From positions 1 through 64,000 of the forward strand of contig NZ_JAAHBP010000026.1 in NCBI RefSeq assembly GCF_023184515.1: DNA of 64,000 nucleotides, in the 5' to 3' direction. The position numbers and the translations under genes are program-made. This document shows positions 31,166 to 40,100 of the stretch, one piece after another (within the stretch, counting starts at the first letter, position 1; every line of letters begins with the position of its first letter). Under the pieces are notes generated by a model. It was not told the DNA's origin. It ran no database searches and was given only the letters and a program-made list of their open reading frames with translations. This stretch comes from Streptomyces sp. D2-8 (lineage in GTDB: Bacteria > Actinomycetota > Actinomycetes > Streptomycetales > Streptomycetaceae).

Positions 31166-34066
31166 TCACGCGCCGTCGCGCCGGTGGTTCTCGTCCAGCG
31201 CGTCGGCCAGGACCTCCGCGAGATGTCTGCCCCGTACACCCGCCAGCTGCTCCAGCTGGGTGCGGCAGGAGAAGCCGTCCGCCAGCAGCACCGTGCCGTC
31301 CGGGGCGTTGCGTACGGAGGGCAGGAGTTGCTCCTCCGCGCAGGCGGTGGACACCTCGTAGTGGCCCTTCTCGAAGCCGAAGTTGCCCGCGAGGCCGCAG
31401 CAGCCGCCGCTCAGTTCGCCGGTGAGCAGGGCCGCTTCCCGCAGCCGGCGGTCGGCGGCGTCGCCGAGCACCGCGTGCTGGTGGCAGTGGGTCTGCCCGG
31501 CCACCGGGCGGTCCACGCGCGGCGGCGCCCAGCCGGGGGCGTGGCGCTCCAGCGCCTCCGCGAAGGTGAGGACCCTCGCGGCGAGGCGGGCCGCGCGCGG
31601 GTCGTCGGGCAGCAGCTCGGGGACGTCCGTGCGCAGGGCCGCGGCGCAGCTCGGCTCCAGGACCACGACCGGGGCGTCGGTCTCCAGCACCGGTTCCATC
31701 AGGTCGAGCGTGCGGCGCATGACGGCCCGGGCGCGGTCCAGCTGGCCCGTCGACACATACGTCAGCCCGCAGCAGACCCGCCCCCGGCCCCGCAGCAGGG
31801 ACAGGGGGTCGAGCGCGACCGTCCTGCCGTCGCCCACCGGCGGTTTCGCCAGGTGCAGGGTCGGTGGCAGCGCCACCCGCAGCCCGGCCGCCTCCAGTAC
31901 GCGTACGGCCGCCCGCCCCACGGCCGGCGAGAGGTGCTCGGTGAAGGTGTCGGGCCACAGCACGACGAGCGGCCCCTGCCCTGCGGCCCCCTCGCGCCGC
32001 CGCTCCCACCACCGGCTGAACGTCCGCGACGCCACCCGTGGAATCTCCCGCTCGGGCGCGAGCCCGCCCAGCCGCTTCGCCGCCCACGCGACGGGCCGTA
32101 CCGCGGACAGCGCGTTGACCAGCCACGCCGTGCGCGTGCGGGACACCGCCCGGAGCCACGCCGGCAGCCACCCCATCGCGTAGTGCGCGGCGGGCCGGCG
32201 CCGCCCGGCGTAGTGCTGATGCAGGAACTCCGCCTTGTACGTGGCCATGTCGACCCCGACGGGGCAGTCCGACCGGCAGCCCTTGCAGGACAGGCACAGG
32301 TCCAGCGCGTCCCGGACCTCGGTCGAGCGCCAGCCGTCCGTCACCACCTCACCGGCGAGCATCTCGTGCAGCAGCCGGGCCCGCCCGCGCGTGGAGTGCT
32401 CCTCCGCGCCCGTCGCCCGGAAGGACGGGCACATGACGCCCGCGCCGGACACCGATGTCGTACGGCACTTGGCGACGCCCACGCAGCGCCGCACCGCCGC
32501 CGAGAAGTCACCGCCGTCGGTGGGGTAGCCGAAGGCCACGTCGACCGGTTCGCGGGGCAGCACGGAGAAGCGCAGGCCGCTGTCCAGGGGCGCGGGGCGC
32601 ACCAGCATCCCGGGGTTGAGCAGGTCGTCCGGGTCCCACACCCCCTTCACCCGCTCGAACAGGCCCACCATCTCGGCCCCGTACATCCTCGGCAGCAGCT
32701 CCGCCCGGGCCTGCCCGTCGCCGTGCTCCCCGGACAGCGACCCGCCGTGCGCCACCACCAGCTCCGCGAGCTCCTCCGAGAAGCGGCGGAACCGGGCGAC
32801 GCCGGGCCGCGTCAGCAGGTCGAAGTCGATACGGACGTGGATGCAACCGTCCCCGAAGTGCCCGTACGGCGTGCCGCGCAGCCCGTGCGCCGCCATGAGC
32901 GCCCGGAAGTCGCGCAGGTACGCCCCCAGCCGGGCGGGCGGCACCGCGCAGTCCTCCCAGCCCGGCCACGCCTCGGTCCCGTCCGGCATGCGCGTCGCCG
33001 TGCCGCTCGCGTCCTCCCGGATCCGCCACAGCGCGCGCTGCCCCGCCGGGTCGGTGACCACGAGCGCGTCCACGACGTCGGCCGCCCGCACGATCTCCCG
33101 CGCACGCGCGCGTGCCTGCGCCTCCGACTCCCCGCCGGTCTCCACGAACAGCCAGGCCCCGCCGCGCGGCAGCGCCTCCGGGGACGGCACCAGGTCCGCC
33201 GCCATGCCTTCGACGGTCAGCGGCAGGTACGGCAGCAGCCCGGCCGCCGCCTCCGCCGCCGCGCTCTCGTCCGCGTACGCCAGCACGGCCAGGGCACGCG
33301 CGCGTGGCGCCTCGACCAGGCGTACGGCCGCCTCCGTCAGCACACCGAGCGTGCCCTCGGAGCCGCAGAAGGAGCGGGCCACGTCGGCGCCGCGCTCGGG
33401 CAGCAGGGCGTCCAGCGCGTATCCGGAGATGCGGCGGGGCAGCTCCGGGAAGCCGGTGCGCAGGCGCGCCAGTTCCCCCTCGGCCAGGGCCCGCAGCCCG
33501 TCCGGTGCCCCGGCCCAGTCCTGCCCGAGCCGCAGCCGCTCGCCCCGGGCGGTGACGACGTCCAGCTCCCGCACGCTGTCCGCGGTGGTCCCCCACGCCA
33601 CGGAGTGCGAGCCGCAGGAGTTGTTGCCGATCATGCCGCCGAGGGTGCACCGGCTGTGCGTGGACGGGTCCGGCCCGAACCGCAGCCCGTGCGGGGCGGC
33701 GGCCTCCTGGAGCCGGTCGAGCACCAGCCCCGGCTGCACGACGGCGGTGCGGGTCCGCGGGTCGAGCGACACGAGCCGGTTCATGTGCCGGGTGAAGTCC
33801 AGCACCACGCCCGTGCCCGTCGCCTGCCCCGCGATCGACGTGCCGCCGCCTCTCGCGACGACCGGCACCCCCCGCTCCCGGCACACCTCCAGGACCGCCA
33901 CCACGTCGTCGGCGTCCCGCGGAGCGACCACACCCAGCGGTACCCGCCGGTAGTTGGAGGCGTCCATGGTGACCAGCGCCCGGGAGGTGGCGTCGAAGCC
34001 CACGTCACCCCGGACGACCCGGCTCAGCTCCGTCCCGAGGGCGGGGAGATCCCCGAAATCCGTCAT
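31166..34066 (-). CDS. FAD-linked oxidase/Fe-S reductase fusion (GlcD-GlcF type)
   Basis: A 966-residue fusion. Residues 1-520 are a PCMH-type FAD domain (RGGGTSIAGQATGTGVVLDFTRHMN; MIGNNSCGSHSVAWG) plus the FAD-linked oxidase C-terminal domain (GHFGDGCIHVRIDFDLL, SGEHGDGQARAELL). A 4Fe-4S segment follows with CVGVAKCRTT, CPSFRATG and LCLSCKGCRSDCPVG. The end is a cysteine-rich CCG-like domain (CCGLTY, LEPSCAAALR, SGGCCGLAGNFG). Such fusions oxidise D-2-hydroxy acids such as D-lactate or D-2-hydroxyglutarate and pass electrons to the respiratory chain. ATG at 34066. No accessory gene adjoins. Confidence 0.88.
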   Translation of the reverse strand: MTDFGDLPALGTELSRVVRGDVGFDATSRALVTMDASNYRRVPLGVVAPRDADDVVAVLEVCRERGVPVVARGGGTSIAGQATGTGVVLDFTRHMNRLVSLDPRTRTAVVQPGLVLDRLQEAAAPHGLRFGPDPSTHSRCTLGGMIGNNSCGSHSVAWGTTADSVRELDVVTARGERLRLGQDWAGAPDGLRALAEGELARLRTGFPELPRRISGYALDALLPERGADVARSFCGSEGTLGVLTEAAVRLVEAPRARALAVLAYADESAAAEAAAGLLPYLPLTVEGMAADLVPSPEALPRGGAWLFVETGGESEAQARARAREIVRAADVVDALVVTDPAGQRALWRIREDASGTATRMPDGTEAWPGWEDCAVPPARLGAYLRDFRALMAAHGLRGTPYGHFGDGCIHVRIDFDLLTRPGVARFRRFSEELAELVVAHGGSLSGEHGDGQARAELLPRMYGAEMVGLFERVKGVWDPDDLLNPGMLVRPAPLDSGLRFSVLPREPVDVAFGYPTDGGDFSAAVRRCVGVAKCRTTSVSGAGVMCPSFRATGAEEHSTRGRARLLHEMLAGEVVTDGWRSTEVRDALDLCLSCKGCRSDCPVGVDMATYKAEFLHQHYAGRRRPAAHYAMGWLPAWLRAVSRTRTAWLVNALSAVRPVAWAAKRLGGLAPEREIPRVASRTFSRWWERRREGAAGQGPLVVLWPDTFTEHLSPAVGRAAVRVLEAAGLRVALPPTLHLAKPPVGDGRTVALDPLSLLRGRGRVCCGLTYVSTGQLDRARAVMRRTLDLMEPVLETDAPVVVLEPSCAAALRTDVPELLPDDPRAARLAARVLTFAEALERHAPGWAPPRVDRPVAGQTHCHQHAVLGDAADRRLREAALLTGELSGGCCGLAGNFGFEKGHYEVSTACAEEQLLPSVRNAPDGTVLLADGFSCRTQLEQLAGVRGRHLAEVLADALDENHRRDGA

Positions 34067-34090
34067 GCGTCCAGCATGCCCCCGGGGGCC

Positions 34091-34933
34091 TCAGCCCTTG
34101 ACGGCGGAGCTGGCCACGCCCTCGACGAACCAGCGCTGGAAGAACGCGAAGACGATCAGCACGGGCAGCACCAGCAGCACGCCGAAGGCGAGGATCTGAC
34201 CCCAGTCCGGGGGCTGCTGCCCCTGGAAGACGCTCATCTCCAGGGGGAGGGGACGCACCGACGGGTCGGACACCATCAGCACCGGCCACAGGAAGGAGCC
34301 CCACTGGATGAGGAAGGTGAGGATCGCGACCGAGGCGAACACCGGCCTGGACATCGGCACGATGATCGCGAAGAAGGTGCGCCAGGGCCCGGCGCCGTCC
34401 AGCCGGGCCGCCTCCTCGATGCTCGGCGGGATCTTCTTGAAGAACGTGTGGAACTGGTAGATCGCGAAGGCGTTGGCGACGAACGGCAGCGCCTGGATGA
34501 ACAGGGTGTTGCGCTGCCCGTTGAACATGTAGAACAGCGGCACCGCCACCGACTCGAACGGGATCAGCATCAGCAGCAGGACGAGGGTGAACACCGCGTT
34601 CTGTCCCCGCCACTTCAGCCGCGTCAGCCCGTACGCGGCCATCGAGTTGACGATCAGTCCGCCCGTCACCACGACGAACGACAGCAGCACCGACACGCCC
34701 ATGAACTGCCAGAAGTAGCCCGTGCTGTCGGAGTTGAGGCTGTCGAGGACGGCGGCGTAGTTGTCGAAGGAGAGGTGGGTGGGCAGGAAGCCGGACAGGC
34801 CGTTCAGGACCTCGTCGGACGGCTTGAGGCTGCCGAGGAAGAGGTAGAGCGCGGGGAGGGCGAAGACGAACGCCAGGACGCTCAGGACGGTGTAGTCGAG
34901 GACGCGGCGTACGGGCGTACGGGTCATGGCCAT
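34091..34933 (-). CDS. Sugar ABC transporter permease (MalG-type)
   Basis: A 280-residue inner-membrane permease with six hydrophobic segments and the EAA loop EEAARLDGAGPWRTFFAIIVP that contacts the ATPase. N-terminal RVLDYTVLSVLAFVFALPALYLFLGSLK is typical for MalG-like proteins. It starts 7 nt after the MalF-type permease gene. No ATPase gene is nearby; in Streptomyces such importers share the ATPase MsiK encoded elsewhere. ATG at 34933 (or the internal one two codons later). Confidence 0.9.
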   Translation of the reverse strand: MAMTRTPVRRVLDYTVLSVLAFVFALPALYLFLGSLKPSDEVLNGLSGFLPTHLSFDNYAAVLDSLNSDSTGYFWQFMGVSVLLSFVVVTGGLIVNSMAAYGLTRLKWRGQNAVFTLVLLLMLIPFESVAVPLFYMFNGQRNTLFIQALPFVANAFAIYQFHTFFKKIPPSIEEAARLDGAGPWRTFFAIIVPMSRPVFASVAILTFLIQWGSFLWPVLMVSDPSVRPLPLEMSVFQGQQPPDWGQILAFGVLLVLPVLIVFAFFQRWFVEGVASSAVKG

Positions 34934-34940
34934 GGGTCAG

Positions 34941-35933
34941 TCAGTCCTCGTTGTCGGGCCGGACGACGCGGCGCTGGACGATCGTCAGGGCGACGACGAT
35001 CAGGAAGAACACCACCGTGACGGCCGAGGCCTGGCCGATGTTGTTCTGGTCGAAGGCCGTGGTGACGGCCTGGTACATCACCGTCCGGGTGGCGTCCTCG
35101 TCCAGGCCGCCGCCGCGGATGAGGATGTACACCTGGTCGAAGACCCGGAAGGACAGCACCGAGGTCAGCATCGCGACGAAGACGAGGGTGCCGCGGATGC
35201 CGGGCAGGGTGACGTGCCGGAACTGCTGCCAGCGGGAGGCACGGTCCAGCTCGGAGGCCTCGTAGAGCTCGCCCGGGATCTGCTGGAGGCCGGCCAGCAG
35301 GATGACCATCTGGAAGCCGACGCCCTGCCACACCGACAGCACGATGATCGAGCCCATCGCGGTGAGGCCGTCGCCGAGCCAGTCGAAGGCACCCCAGTTG
35401 CCGAAACTCACCGTGTCCAGCAGCGAGTTGAGCATGCCCTGCTCGCTGCGGGCGAGGATCAGCCGCCAGATCACGGCGACCAGCGCCATCGGGAAGACCA
35501 CCGGCATGAAGAAGAAGGACCGGAACAGGCCGATGGCCTTCAGCTTGCGGTTGAGCAGGATCGCCAGCGCCAGCGCGAGGCCCGTCTGGAGCGGTACGAC
35601 GACCGCGGCGAAGGTCAGGTTGTTCAGCAGCGCCCGCAGGAACGGGCCGGACAGGTCGGGGTCGGTGAACAGCCGCCGGTAGTGCTCCACGCCGAAGAAG
35701 GCGGGCTCCAGCGGCGAGCCGAGGCGGACGTTGTAGAAGGAGAGCACCACGGCGTAGCCGAACGGGATGCCGACGAAGGCGATCAGCCCGCCGACGGCCG
35801 GGGCGGACATCAGCAGCCCGTGCAGCCGGTCGCGGTTGCCGCGCGACGGACGCGGGGGCTTCGCGGAGGGCGCGGGCGAGACGGCCTGCGCCCGGTCTGG
35901 GGCCGCGCCGTGCGCGGGTTCCACGGTTTTCAC
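34941..35933 (-). CDS. Sugar ABC transporter permease (MalF-type)
   Basis: A 330-residue permease. A 38-residue basic cytoplasmic N-terminus precedes six membrane segments (GLLMSAPAVGGLIAFVGIPFGYAVVLSFY first). The EAA loop is YEASELDRASRWQQFRHVTLPGI. Together with the MalG-type protein it forms the membrane channel for the sugar captured by the upstream binding protein. GTG at 35933 with GAGGA upstream; 79 nt separate it from the binding-protein gene. Confidence 0.9.
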   Translation of the reverse strand: MKTVEPAHGAAPDRAQAVSPAPSAKPPRPSRGNRDRLHGLLMSAPAVGGLIAFVGIPFGYAVVLSFYNVRLGSPLEPAFFGVEHYRRLFTDPDLSGPFLRALLNNLTFAAVVVPLQTGLALALAILLNRKLKAIGLFRSFFFMPVVFPMALVAVIWRLILARSEQGMLNSLLDTVSFGNWGAFDWLGDGLTAMGSIIVLSVWQGVGFQMVILLAGLQQIPGELYEASELDRASRWQQFRHVTLPGIRGTLVFVAMLTSVLSFRVFDQVYILIRGGGLDEDATRTVMYQAVTTAFDQNNIGQASAVTVVFFLIVVALTIVQRRVVRPDNED

Positions 35934-36012
35934 GGGAGGGTCCTCTTCCCGGCGGGGCGGGCGCGGTCGGTACGTCGCCGACGGCCCGCTCCGGCCGATG
36001 CGTCCTGCGGGG

Positions 36013-37353
36013 TTACGGGATCTCGTAGCCGGCGTTGTCGGTGAAGTCCCGGTCGATGGCGCGGGCCGCCTTCTGCAGGGCTTCCTCCGGGTCGGCGCCG
36101 CCGTAGATCGAGTTCAGGGCCGTGTTGAACTTGGCGGTGATCGTCGGGTATCCGGCGGTCACCGGGCGGGTGACGGCGACGCAGGAGGCGTTGATGTCGC
36201 TGTCGCCGCAGGGCCGGGCGAGCTGGTCGGCGAAGAGCTGGAGCGGTCCGCCCTTCTTGTACAGCTCGCTCTTGGCGAGGGCGGACTTGGTGGCGGGCAC
36301 CGCGCCGTTGGCCTTCGTCATCGCGCCCACGTTGGCGTCGTTCAGGAGGTAGTCCAGGAAGGTGCCCGCGGCCTTGCCGTTCTTGCTGTCGGCGCCGATG
36401 CCCCAGGCCCACGAACCCTGCCCGGTCTTGGGGCCGTTGCCGAAGTCCGGCAGCGGCAGGACGGCGAGGTCGTCACCGAGGGCCTCGCTGTAGGCGGGGT
36501 AGTTCCAGTGGCCGACCCAGCTCAGCGCCACCTTGCCCTTGGCGAAGGCGTTGCCGTCGGTGTTGGGGTCGACGTACGTCTTCCAGGACTGGAAGGTCTT
36601 CATCGCGGACACGGCCTTCGGGCTGTCGAGGGCGCCCTCCGCCTTGCCGTCCTTCAGCAGGGCGCCGCCGGCCGACCAGAGGATCGGGGAGAAGCCGAAG
36701 GTGCCCCACTCGGAGGCCAGGCCGTACTGCTCCGATATGTCGAGGACCTTGCCGTCGGAGTCCTTGCCCTTCAGCGCCTTGAGGGCCTTGCCGAACTCCT
36801 CGGGCGTCCAGGCCTCGTCCACGCTCTTCGGGTACGTCACGCCGGCCGCGTCCAGCAGCTTCTTGTTGGCGTACATGCCGAGCCCGGCGTCGAACATGCC
36901 CAGGCCGTAATGCTTGCCGCCGATCTCGCCCTGCGCCTTGATCGCGTCGGTGGCGTTGCCGAGGGTCTTGGCGGAGACGTGACCGTCGACCGGGGCGAGC
37001 TTGCTGTTGTAGACGAAGTTCGCCATCGTCGGGCCGTCGAACTCCAGCACGTCCGGCAGTTCGGACGCGTCGGTGGCGGTGATGGTCTTCGTGTAGTCCT
37101 TCTCGGGTATCAGCTTCAGCTCGGCCTTGACGTCGTTCTGCGAGGAGTTGAAGGACTTCACCGCGTTCTGCAGCGCGGCCGTCTCGCTCGCCTGGCCCTG
37201 GTGGGCCCAGACGCTGATGGTGCCCTTGCCGCTGCCCTCCTCGGCGGAGGTGTCGCTGCCGCCGCCCCCGCCACAGGCGGACAGCGCGGCCAGGGGCAGC
37301 AGAGCGAGGGCGGTCAGGGCCGTACGACGGTGCCTTCTGTGACCGGTGATCAT
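36013..37353 (-). CDS. Sugar ABC transporter substrate-binding lipoprotein
   Basis: A 446-residue family-1 solute-binding protein. The signal sequence ends in lipobox LSAC near residue 27, followed by a Gly/Ser linker. The mature part shows ISVWAHQGQASETAALQNAVKSF, SWVGHWNYPAYSEALGDDLAVLPLPDFG and the C-terminal AVIP-like segment. It captures an oligosaccharide for the two permeases downstream. ATG at 37353 has GGAGG 7 nt upstream. The closeness of a GH32-like enzyme points to fructose-containing sugars, which is inference. Confidence 0.9.
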   Translation of the reverse strand: MITGHRRHRRTALTALALLPLAALSACGGGGGSDTSAEEGSGKGTISVWAHQGQASETAALQNAVKSFNSSQNDVKAELKLIPEKDYTKTITATDASELPDVLEFDGPTMANFVYNSKLAPVDGHVSAKTLGNATDAIKAQGEIGGKHYGLGMFDAGLGMYANKKLLDAAGVTYPKSVDEAWTPEEFGKALKALKGKDSDGKVLDISEQYGLASEWGTFGFSPILWSAGGALLKDGKAEGALDSPKAVSAMKTFQSWKTYVDPNTDGNAFAKGKVALSWVGHWNYPAYSEALGDDLAVLPLPDFGNGPKTGQGSWAWGIGADSKNGKAAGTFLDYLLNDANVGAMTKANGAVPATKSALAKSELYKKGGPLQLFADQLARPCGDSDINASCVAVTRPVTAGYPTITAKFNTALNSIYGGADPEEALQKAARAIDRDFTDNAGYEIP

Positions 37354-37450
37354 GGTGGTGCCTCCGTGCGGGGATGGGTGGTGCGCGGACTGTCGGGGCC
37401 AGGGACGAGAACGGCCCTGCGGGGACGGGCGGTTGAGGGGAGTGGTTCGG

Positions 37451-38470
37451 TTACCGCTGCCGGCCGCTGTGCGGCGGAGCGGTGGTCTCGCGGAGGATGA
37501 AGCGAATGGGCATCTCGACGGGGCGCGGCGGCCCCGCGTCCGGGTCGTCCAGCTGCGCCAGCAGCAGCCGGGCCGCCTCCTTGCCCTGGGCCGCGACCGG
37601 CTGGGCCACCGTGGTCAGACCGACCACCTCGGACAGCTCGTGATCGTCGAAACCGACGACGGAGACGTCCTCCGGGACCCTCAGCCGGTGCCGGCGCAGG
37701 GCACGCAGCGCGCCCATCGCCATCTCGTCGGACTGGGCGAACACCGCGGTCGGCGGGTGACGCAGCGCCAGCAGCTCGGTCATGGCCCGCTCACCGCCCT
37801 CGACCGTGTATCCGCCGTCCGCCTCCAGGGCGCGGTCGGGCTCGACCCCGGCGTCGGTCAGCACGTCCAGATAGCCCTGCCGGCGGTCGAGGGGCGTGGT
37901 CCAGTGCAGCGGCTCGCTGGCCCCGGAGATCATGCCGATGCGCCGGTGGCCGAGGTTCACCAGATGCCGTACGGCGCTCTCCGCCCCGCCCCGGTCGTCG
38001 ATGCCGACCACCGTGAAGCCGGGCCGGGCGCCGCCGACCGTGGTGGCCAGCGGCACGTCGAGGGAGCGCAGGGCGGCGGCCTCGTCCGGGTCCGGGATCA
38101 GCAGGGACAGCACGGCGTCGACCCGCTTGCGGATCGGCAGGTTGGTGAAGAAGCGCTTGCGCGCCTCCGGTGAGCCGAGGTTGTACAGCAGGACGTCGTA
38201 GCCGGCGGTGCTGAAGACCTTCTCCGCCGCGTCCAGCACGGTGCCGAAGAACCAGCGGCCGACGTACGGGACGACGACGCCGATGGTGTGGGTGCGTCCG
38301 CTGGCCAGGCTGGAGGCCGAGCGGGAGGCGGTGTAGCCCAGCTCGGCGGCGGCCGCGACGATCCGGGCCCGCATCTCCTCCGACACTCCGGGACGGCCGC
38401 GCAGGGCGCGGGACACGGTGGACGCCGAGACCCCGGTGGCCTCGGCGACATCGGTGATGCTGACCGTCAC
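37451..38470 (-). CDS. LacI-family transcriptional regulator of the sugar module
   Basis: A 339-residue repressor. The N-terminal helix-turn-helix and hinge read SITDVAEATGVSASTVSRAL and SRSASSLASGRTHTIGVVVP, followed by the sugar-binding core (VVGIDDRGGAESAVRHLVNLGHRRIGMISG; DVSVVGFDDHELSEVVGLTTVAQP). GTG at 38470 has AAGGAG 8 nt upstream. Between this gene and the divergent glycosidase lies a LacI-type operator at 38568-38581. It should repress the glycosidase, and probably the importer, until the sugar binds. Confidence 0.9.
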   Translation of the reverse strand: MTVSITDVAEATGVSASTVSRALRGRPGVSEEMRARIVAAAAELGYTASRSASSLASGRTHTIGVVVPYVGRWFFGTVLDAAEKVFSTAGYDVLLYNLGSPEARKRFFTNLPIRKRVDAVLSLLIPDPDEAAALRSLDVPLATTVGGARPGFTVVGIDDRGGAESAVRHLVNLGHRRIGMISGASEPLHWTTPLDRRQGYLDVLTDAGVEPDRALEADGGYTVEGGERAMTELLALRHPPTAVFAQSDEMAMGALRALRRHRLRVPEDVSVVGFDDHELSEVVGLTTVAQPVAAQGKEAARLLLAQLDDPDAGPPRPVEMPIRFILRETTAPPHSGRQR

Positions 38471-38567
38471 GGGACGCTCCTTGATCGGGTGCACGCCGCG
38501 GGTCGGGGCCCGGAAGCACGTCGGCGTGAGGGGGAGTGACGAGACCGTAAACCCGCCCCCGTTGTTG

Positions 38568-38581
38568 CGCAAGCGTTTGCG
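38568..38581. promoter_or_regulatory. LacI-type operator
   Basis: CGCAAGCGTTTGCG is a near-perfect palindrome (one mismatched pair) matching the CGCAAACGTTTGCG pattern bound by LacI/GalR repressors. It lies about 100 nt from both the lacI-type and the glycosidase start codons. Confidence 0.7.
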
Positions 38582-38676
38582 TTCAGATTTACTTCGGCTG
38601 ACTCTCAGAGAAACCCCCGCCAGCCAGAACACAGCGCACGCGTTTGAGTGCCGCTGTCGGCAGACAGGACCTGTCC

Positions 38677-40026
38677 ATGCGATACGCGCCGCCCGGCCTC
38701 TGCGTGAACGACTTCGACCTCCTGCGCCACGCGGACGGCACCTACACGGTGCTGCACCTGCAGGGCCCGTGGACGGCCGAGTTCGACCACCTGCGCATGG
38801 AGACCTCCTACGGCCGGGCCACCTCCGCCGACCTGGTCCACTGGGAGCCGCAGGGAACGGCCTTCGGCAACGGCCTGCCGGGCCGCTTCGACCAGCAGGC
38901 GGTGTGGACCATGCACGCCTTCCCGCACGGCACCGGCATGGCGATGCTCTACACCGCGGTCTCCGGGCTCACCCCGGAGGGCTGGCCCCTGCAGTCGGTC
39001 GGCCTGGCCCACTCCGACCGCACCGACGGCACCGGCTGGCGCCGCCACGGCACGGGACCGGTCGTCGAGGCGGACGGGCGCTGGTACCGCACGGGCGAAC
39101 GCATGGGCTGGCGCGACCCCTTCGTCGTACGCGACGACGCATCCGACGGCTGGGTCATGGTGATCTGCGCCGCCGACGCCTCCCTCCCGGTCGAGGTCAG
39201 CGGCTGCGTCGCCTGGGCCACCTCCGACGACCTGGAGCACTGGAACGTCCACCCGCCGCTCATCTCCCCCGGCGACGTCGACGAGCTGGAGTGCCCGGTC
39301 CTCGAACGCCTCGACGACGGCAGCTGGTTGCTGCTCGGCTCCATCGGCGCCACCCGGGGCTTCGAGGCGTGGACCGCCCCGCGCCTGCGCGGCCCGTGGA
39401 CCCGCCGCGGCCCGCTCGGCCCGACGGGCGCGTACGCCCCGCGCGTCGTCGCCGCCCCCGACGGCTCCCGCGTCGTGCTGCACACCACCCCGCGCCGCGT
39501 CGGCCTCACCGACACCGGCGACCGCTGCCGCGGCATGCTCGCCCAGCCCAAGTCCCTCGTCGTACCCGAGGACGCGGCGCCCCGCCTGGAATGGTGGCCG
39601 GGCCTCGACCCCTGGCTCGGCGAGGAGACGTACGACGCCCCCCTGCACGCGGTCGGCGACATCGGCCTCTCCGGCCGCACCGAGATCACCCTGCGCACAC
39701 ATGTCTCCGACGCGGACCGCCCCGCGCTGACCATCACCTGCGACGGCAAGGGCCTGCGGGTCACCGGCCCCGACGGCGTCCCGCTCGGCGAGACCCTCCT
39801 GCCGGAGCCCGCCGCCTCGCTGCGCATCCTCACCGTCGGCGAGTACGTCGAGGTCTACGCCGACGGCGTCTTCGTCCTCACGACCCTGTGCTACTCCGGC
39901 CGCCCCGCCCCCTGGACGGCCACCACCGAGGGCGGCGTCCGTCCCGTGCCCGTCCGCCCGGTCCGGCTGCCCGCCCCGCACCGCGACGACGCCTCGGCCG
40001 TCTGGCCCGGCCCGTCGCTCGGCTGA
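38677..40026 (+). CDS. GH32-like glycoside hydrolase (beta-fructosidase type)
   Basis: A 449-residue intracellular protein without a signal peptide. The three GH32 blocks are recognisable: CVNDFDLLRHADGTYTVLHL (nucleophile Asp near residue 12), GWRDPFVVRDD (stabilising Asp), and DELECPVLERLDDGSWLLLG (acid/base Glu). The last 120 residues look like the family's beta-sandwich (ITLRTHVSDADRPALTITCDG). The first block has NDF instead of NDPNG, so substrate preference may differ from invertase/levanase. ATG at 38677 with an AGGAC just upstream; a GTG-like start at 38644 is possible. It is divergent from the LacI gene and likely cleaves the imported sugar. Confidence 0.8.
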   Translation: MRYAPPGLCVNDFDLLRHADGTYTVLHLQGPWTAEFDHLRMETSYGRATSADLVHWEPQGTAFGNGLPGRFDQQAVWTMHAFPHGTGMAMLYTAVSGLTPEGWPLQSVGLAHSDRTDGTGWRRHGTGPVVEADGRWYRTGERMGWRDPFVVRDDASDGWVMVICAADASLPVEVSGCVAWATSDDLEHWNVHPPLISPGDVDELECPVLERLDDGSWLLLGSIGATRGFEAWTAPRLRGPWTRRGPLGPTGAYAPRVVAAPDGSRVVLHTTPRRVGLTDTGDRCRGMLAQPKSLVVPEDAAPRLEWWPGLDPWLGEETYDAPLHAVGDIGLSGRTEITLRTHVSDADRPALTITCDGKGLRVTGPDGVPLGETLLPEPAASLRILTVGEYVEVYADGVFVLTTLCYSGRPAPWTATTEGGVRPVPVRPVRLPAPHRDDASAVWPGPSLG

Positions 40027-40071
40027 CCGGCCACCGGACACCGTCTCACCCGACGGACGACGTTTCGCCCG

Positions 40072-40100
40072 CGTTTCCGGAAACGGCTACGCTCCCCTGC
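40072..40100 (+). promoter_or_regulatory. Leaderless serC promoter with overlapping palindrome
   Basis: TACGCT at 40088-40093 stands 7 nt ahead of the GTG, with no ribosome-binding site. The 14-nt perfect palindrome CGTTTCCGGAAACG (40072-40085) lies in the spacer between the expected -35 and -10, a position where a bound regulator would repress. Confidence 0.5.

Noticed and set aside
30098..35020. 1640-codon plus-strand open frame
   Set aside because: Antisense to the FemX, Fe-S oxidoreductase and permease genes. Its translation is Arg/Gly/His-rich low-complexity sequence with no domain, the usual artefact of 73% GC DNA.
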